Assembly (NCBI GenBank): GCA_013115145.1
Contig: JAAPAO010000363.1
Coordinates: forward strand, 1 to 35,968
Length of the DNA stretch: 35,968 bases
DNA from: Perkinsus chesapeaki
Taxonomy: Eukaryota; Perkinsozoa; Perkinsida; Perkinsidae
Direction of reading: 5' to 3'
The notes under the pieces are model-generated. The model did not search any database. It worked only from the letters and a program-made list of their open reading frames with translations, and was not told where the DNA came from. Of the stretch, positions 31,524 through 35,968 are shown piece by piece. Position 1 is the first letter of the stretch, and each line of letters starts with the position of its first letter. Position numbers and translations under genes: made by a program.

Positions 31524-31698
31524 AGTTGCCTGTCTTCTCATCGGACTCGCCGCGTCCATCACCAACTGTTTCAGTGCTTTCAGTGCTGCTGCTGTTTCAG
31601 TGCTTTACCAATGCTGCGACGCAGCATTGCTCTTGCGTTAACGCAGCATTTGCGTTAACGTGCTCGTCGATCCTGGCCAGTGGCTTAACAAGTATGTA
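31524..31698 (-). pseudogene. chimeric relic: family-2 fragment plus IFT144 fragment
   Basis: Positions 31524-31576 match the middle of the family-2 coding region (for example about 26090-26142) with about five mismatches in 53. Positions 31652-31698 match 35518-35564, an exon of IFT144, with four mismatches in 47. Between them lie short repeats (TTTCAGTGCT units) and two palindromes (AATGCTGCGACGCAGCATT; a GCGTTAACGC pair). Neither fragment continues an open frame into the other. It looks like debris from template switching or illegitimate joining. Confidence 0.7.
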
Positions 31699-32189
31699 CA
31701 GTATGCGAGAGTGTAAGATCAAGTTTCTTACCGTAGTGTCCTTGTGCGAGAATGCGAAGAATCACCGAGGCGAATATGCCTATTACAGACAAACCAGTGA
31801 AGTTATGCTAAGGAACTTCTGCAATGGGAGAAGAATCGTGGCTGCGCAGTTCATCGGCACTTGTTGGTAATCCAACTCGTCTTCGCCCAGACGTAGATTA
31901 AAATTGAGGAGGAAATCTACCAGTCGGTTTATAATATCCCCATCTGGCAAACGTTTGATGAGCAGCAACCCCTCGAATCCTCTGGTCTAAGCTCCTAATC
32001 CCGCTACAGTCGTCGGCCTCGCATAGTAATATCGATAGCCAGATCCATATGGTCTGGTAGGCTTCCCAGGGCTACATTGCCCCTTTTACAAACAGCGATA
32101 CTGATCCGGTGCTATCTATAACTTCCCTTGCTTCGATACACCTACACCCTACGTCGGTAATTTAGAGCATTTAATGGCGCACTGTCAGC
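31699..32189. other. spacer between chimeric relic and unit C
   Basis: A minus-strand open stretch of about 60 codons (31783-31968) looks protein-like (INRLVDFLLNFNLRLGEDE) but lacks ATG and neighbours. It could be another relic exon. Nothing else is recognised. Confidence 0.35.
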
Positions 32190-34080
32190 CTGAACTCTCT
32201 ATGACAAACTCAAAGCAACTCGTGTTTGAAGCCAACAAAAAGCTCTTTACCCAACTGCATACTAAGCGCGCAATTGTCACACTGCAGTGAGGGCTACTGA
32301 CCTCACGGGTAGCAGACCGCTGAGAACTTAACTACAACGGAGGTACAGCTGGCATAAAGCCGGACAATTATCCCACGCTCAAGCGCGGGAAACTTACTAC
32401 TTGTGACTGGAGCGTAACAGCACGACCTCCTTCGACTGGCCGCCGAATTCCGGTCTTACAGAAACTGAGCAAATGTTCAGCATCTGAGCTGGCATCTCAC
32501 ACATTCAAAAGGCAGATTTATGTGGGACATTATTTTACACATAGATTGTAAGATATCTTCTCTAGCAAATGACATGGGGCGAACTATATACAACCTGATT
32601 GAGTACCGGAAGCCTTCGTGGAAGCTCGGCGAAATGATAAACAACCAAAAGTACGTGTGAGAAGCATATCCAAATCTCACACTGAGGACCTCACACCGCT
32701 TCAGACACCAAAGTTCGGCGTTCACGGAGGGGATATACTAAATTTACGCTTAAAGATGTCAACCGTTACTTTTTTGTCAAAGAAGGGGCTGAACCACGCA
32801 TGCAGGCCGGCACCCGCGGTAAGTTGCCAAGTGTAGAGTGAATGGTCTTTGGTGTTAAAAGTAAGATCCAATATGAGCCCAAGACCCTTGCTTTTATCGT
32901 CGCCCGTAGTCTTCTGGAAAGACGCGTCAAGCCCGAAGTCATTATTCTGCCCGACGTGCGCCTTGACAACCTTGTCAGCATTGAGATTGAAAGATTTACC
33001 GAATGCACCGGCTTTAGCAGCCGCTTTCAATTGAACCGCAGCATTCCAGTTGCCTGTCGCCTCATCGAACTCGCCGCGGCCGTCGCCAACTGTCTCAAAG
33101 CAGAGCTGGACGGTGCCATACAATACTACAAAGTTCTTGTCAACGACATTAGCACAGCCACCAGCAGTGATAGATAAACCGGTAGGTCGCGATCCACCAA
33201 GTGTCACCTCGATGTTAAAGTGGGTGGACTTGGTAGTTTGCTTCTCATCGAACAGATAGATCGCCATCTGAAATTTTTGTTCAGACGTGGTACCAACGGC
33301 GCAGAAACGCTCAGAACTTGGTTTCATAGCGCCTGTGCACCCAGCAGGGTAAGCGAACGGTGTAGATTCATCTAGACGTCTGAGAGATAGTGGTCCACCG
33401 AGGGCTATTCCATAGCCGGAAGATACAAGGATAATAAAAAGATTCATTAAAACAAGAAAGCTGACATCAAACGTATAATAGTTGACAAGTGACATCGAGT
33501 GCGAGCGTGCTCGGCGAAGAATTACATCGCGGGTAAGCCCTCAGTTTTCGTATATTACAGGGAATGAGCATCTCTCCACTGCGCATGCGTGCATTTGGTG
33601 ACCCTTCCGCGTGAGGAAGTCTAGCTATGAGGTTCAATGGGTACTGGTTTCTTTTCACTACGACCTCTTCTGAACTAGACTAAAATATCCAGACGAGTAT
33701 CACTCAGTGAAAAGTGGGGGTTTATCCGATAAGATTTACTTGCACTTCATCCTTCTCGTGGACTCTCGTTAAGCGTTTGAAGTATAGACTAAGCACTGTT
33801 TGGGCGAGCGAACTCATTGAGTCACTTGTCTCTGTGACAAGTTGGATGTCCCGCTGGAACCAGCTTTGAATCTTGTTGAGAGAGGCAAGACAGCGAGGTT
33901 GCGTACCGAAGCGGGTGCACTGCATTCTACGCTCTGTGATGATCATCCTTTACCGGGAAAATCAAATGTGCTTTCATCTAATTCACTACACTGGGGTTTT
34001 TGTTCATGCGTGCAGATCTACCGTGCATTTTCATTTCCGAGGACAAGGTTCGTGCAGTAGTTGACATGTCTTCCTCGCTC
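32190..34080. repeat. large diverged tandem unit C of secreted family 2
   Basis: This is homologous to units A and B. Its 3' flank contains blocks almost identical to unit A, including a 53-nt perfect match (32526-32578 with 25594-25646), although the coding region is the most diverged of the three. Confidence 0.7.
32722..33447 (-). CDS. secreted protein of tandem family 2, copy C (diverged)
   Basis: This is 241 residues from ATG 33447, which opens on a signal peptide (MNLFIILVSSGYGIALGG). The order of motifs follows copies A and B: SLRRLD, a PAGCTG cysteine, RFCAVG, YLFDEKQTTKSTHF, GGCANVVDKNF, QLCFETVGDGRG, TGNWNA and DHSLYTWQL. Overall identity is much lower, perhaps 55-60% by eye. A short deletion is present after RFCAVGT relative to A and B. 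The GATGTCAG|CTTT motif lies upstream of the ATG. The product is a probable soluble secreted protein of unknown role. Confidence 0.82.
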   Translation of the reverse strand: MNLFIILVSSGYGIALGGPLSLRRLDESTPFAYPAGCTGAMKPSSERFCAVGTTSEQKFQMAIYLFDEKQTTKSTHFNIEVTLGGSRPTGLSITAGGCANVVDKNFVVLYGTVQLCFETVGDGRGEFDEATGNWNAAVQLKAAAKAGAFGKSFNLNADKVVKAHVGQNNDFGLDASFQKTTGDDKSKGLGLILDLTFNTKDHSLYTWQLTAGAGLHAWFSPFFDKKVTVDIFKRKFSISPP

Positions 34081-34675
34081 GCCCGTTGGTGTCCACATCG
34101 CGCTCGCTTGTATGCAACCGTTTGGCTCTTAAATTACCAGCCTCTCGATTAACTACAAGTTTGCTGCGTGTTCAACCACTCCTCAGCGATGGCCTATCTC
34201 GCCTAGCTGCTGAGTCCACTTGTTCGGGGGTTCTAGCGAACAAGACATGAGAAGTTCTCTGGGCAGGGAGCAGAGCTTCAGATTGAACTCTTTCCTCGAC
34301 AGGGTCGAGTCGACTCCGCGATTTTTTCGCGAATCACTAATGGTCATCACTAGCGAATCACTAATGCATCGGTCCAGCAGCCAATTGGATTTGGCGGGCA
34401 AGTTTGTGCAAGACCTTTCACAAGTTCTCATTTACCACTTTGTTTTCTTGTGGACTCTCCCACCCCCACGAGGAGGGGATAAGCACAGAGTTTCTGTACT
34501 CGGTCTGGGCCAGAGAATGTTTGGCACCCAGTCAAGAGTAATTAAATTCCCGAAATTCGCAGTGTGAGACTGTTCTAGACAATCTGAACCAGAGTGCAAT
34601 CTAGGCTTGACAAAGGGAGCAAAACTCAACACCGGCTGTCTCACTAATAACCACACAGGTTCCTATGCTTTCACT
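34081..34675. other. spacer downstream of IFT144
   Basis: No gene is recognised. It lies between the upstream region of family-2 copy C and the stop codon of IFT144. It includes a repeated GCGAATCACTAATG (at about 34329 and 34353). Confidence 0.45.
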
Positions 34676-35817
34676 TCATGCCTTCTTGTTATCTTTGAGA
34701 AACATCAATTTCATATCGGCAGCTTGCTCTCTAGCTTCATCGTGGCTCAACCGTACAACGCGCGACGCAGGCATGTCAATATAACACATCGGACATCCAA
34801 CATGATCTCCTTCCCCACGGGCCTGAGAGGAAAGCTCCCCGACTGAGTGCGGACAACTGGCTTACCATCAACTTTTCCAGGATAGAATACCTCGACGAAA
34901 GGCCGCAATTTTCACACGGCGCAGCCCAATCAGCGATGAGTAGATGTAGCCCGGTACCCGTGCAATACGGTATAATATTCTGGCACTTCCCACAGGTTAA
35001 GGAGGAGTCTGGCAGCGGTGAAGTGCAGTATGGGCACGGGGACAGCGGTTCTTGGGTTTGCGGCTGGTCAGCCTTCGGGGGTTTTCGCACGACAACCTCT
35101 ATCTTCTTTCTCAATTGCTCTGGTATCTGCAGAGGAGTTTATGGCCTGGGAGGTAGTGCCTTGTTTTCATCGATTCCAAGTCAATTTGGCCAATCGGTGA
35201 TGTTTTACTCAAATACGTTTTTTGGTCACCTCGCGGAGGCCGCATGCCTCTAACCGATCCTTGCTCACGGTTCATCAAGAAGTTTGTAATCTCGACGCTC
35301 GAGTTTTACCTGGTTTCTCCTCTCTGCATCTTTCACCAGTTCACATGCGTACGCGTGCGCATCCTTTGTCATACCACTCTTCATGCACTCGATAACAGCA
35401 GAGGCCAATGTTTGAGCGGCATGCGCCCGGAATAGCTCGAAGACATTATCTGTACAATATATGCAGCTTGTTCGGAGAAATAGCCTACTTTGGCAGATTC
35501 GCTTCAAGAGCAATGCCGCGTTAACGTGTTCCTCCATCCTGGCCAGTGGCTTAACAAGTATGTAGCTCTGCAGTAGCATAAGACGCTCCCATAGGTCTCG
35601 TGGTACTTGCAGTTTCAATCTCACCAGATCCTGAAGTCGATGCTTTCTCCAGCGCTTTTAAGCGTCTTAGATGCTTTACCTTGTACGTTCTTAAAAGAAG
35701 CGAGTGTGCACCCTTGTACCGGCCACGCTCTTGTTCCTGTTTAGCTATCAGTATGGCAATTCTAGCAGACTCTGCATGGTTGCCGAGAACTTGATGAAGT
35801 TTATATATGTATTGCGC
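34676..35817 (-). CDS. IFT144: IFT144/WDR19, C-terminal part (5' end outside window)
   Basis: This is an intraflagellar transport complex A subunit, needed for retrograde traffic in flagella. Exons seen: 35817-35680, 35630-35489, 35449-35310, 35126-34866 and 34822-34676. Introns are 49, 39, 183 and 43 nt, all phase-consistent, giving about 275 residues. The TPR-like region (AQYIYKLHQVLGNHAESARI, AILIAKQEQERGRYKGAH, MLLQSYILVKPLAR, LASAVIECMKSGMTKDA) aligns with the end of human WDR19. The basic linker RKKIEVVVRKPPK follows. A C-terminal zinc-binding part comes next, with CPYC, CGKC, IPYCTGTGLH, CENC and CPMC, the expected order. The product ends with a short Lys-rich tail. The WD40 and earlier repeats must lie beyond the right edge. 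Its presence implies a flagellated stage. Confidence 0.9.
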
Positions 35818-35968
35818 CTGAGTCAAGGTTTTAATCGAAAAGGAAGGCGACAACAAGTTCTTTGCGGCCAAATTTCTGCGTTACAGTCACCTTGCTACTG
35901 ATGTCGTGTGCCCACTAGGCATGACGAGCTATGATGATAAGTTATGTAGGTTTCAGTATATCTGCCTT
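35818..35968 (-). other. window edge: IFT144 intron and probable upstream exon
   Basis: The acceptor TTGACTCAG lies immediately upstream of the exon at 35817. A possible donor (AAG|GTGACTG) occurs about 65 nt further up. The preceding exon cannot be fixed from the few bases left in the window. Confidence 0.35.

Overview
The window is eukaryotic nuclear DNA from a flagellate protist, most likely an alveolate of the Perkinsus type. It holds IFT144, a TRAPP subunit, a mitochondrial carrier set and a signal peptidase. Housekeeping genes are cut by many very short GT-AG introns, mostly 39-54 nt. Alongside them are intronless tandem families of secreted proteins and a secreted subtilisin-like protease. 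TAA, TAG and TGA all act as stops, so the code is standard. The genus is inferred from gene content and style, not proven. I rebuilt the multi-exon genes by hand from splice sites, reading phase and family conservation; none has transcript support.

Left part (about 1-5.7 kb, minus strand): three tandem intronless genes encode a cysteine-rich secreted protein of 332 residues with a probable GPI-anchor tail. Copies 1 and 2 lie in a direct repeat of about 1.4 kb, offset by 2,196 bp. Copy 3 is a mosaic, nearly identical in the centre but diverged at both ends.

Central minus-strand cluster (6.4-15.0 kb): five intron-rich genes run head to tail. They are an unrecognised protein of about 680 residues, TRAPPC6/Trs33, a four-module EF-hand protein, a CHCHD2/Mix17-type twin CX9C protein, and a carrier-fold membrane protein with degenerate signature motifs. 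At about 15.0-15.8 kb the orientation flips. A tRNA-like pol III promoter relic lies in this divergent spacer.

Plus-strand part (15.8-23.5 kb): the SEC11 signal peptidase catalytic subunit, whose third intron is swollen by a 24-bp minisatellite; a mitochondrial carrier of the SLC25A42/Leu5 (CoA) type; and an intronless secreted subtilase with a complete catalytic set. SEC11 and the subtilase both belong to secretion, as do the flanking tandem families, but no direct functional link is shown.

Right part (24-36 kb, minus strand): an irregular TATCCG-motif array and hairpin elements come first. Three further tandem copies of a second intronless secreted family follow (about 241-246 residues), inside large diverged direct repeats. 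Copies A and B share coding sequence, whereas A and C share 3' noncoding sequence, so the repeats have been reshuffled. A small chimeric relic between B and C joins a piece of this family to a piece of the IFT144 gene. The C-terminal third of IFT144/WDR19 closes the window and runs off its right edge.
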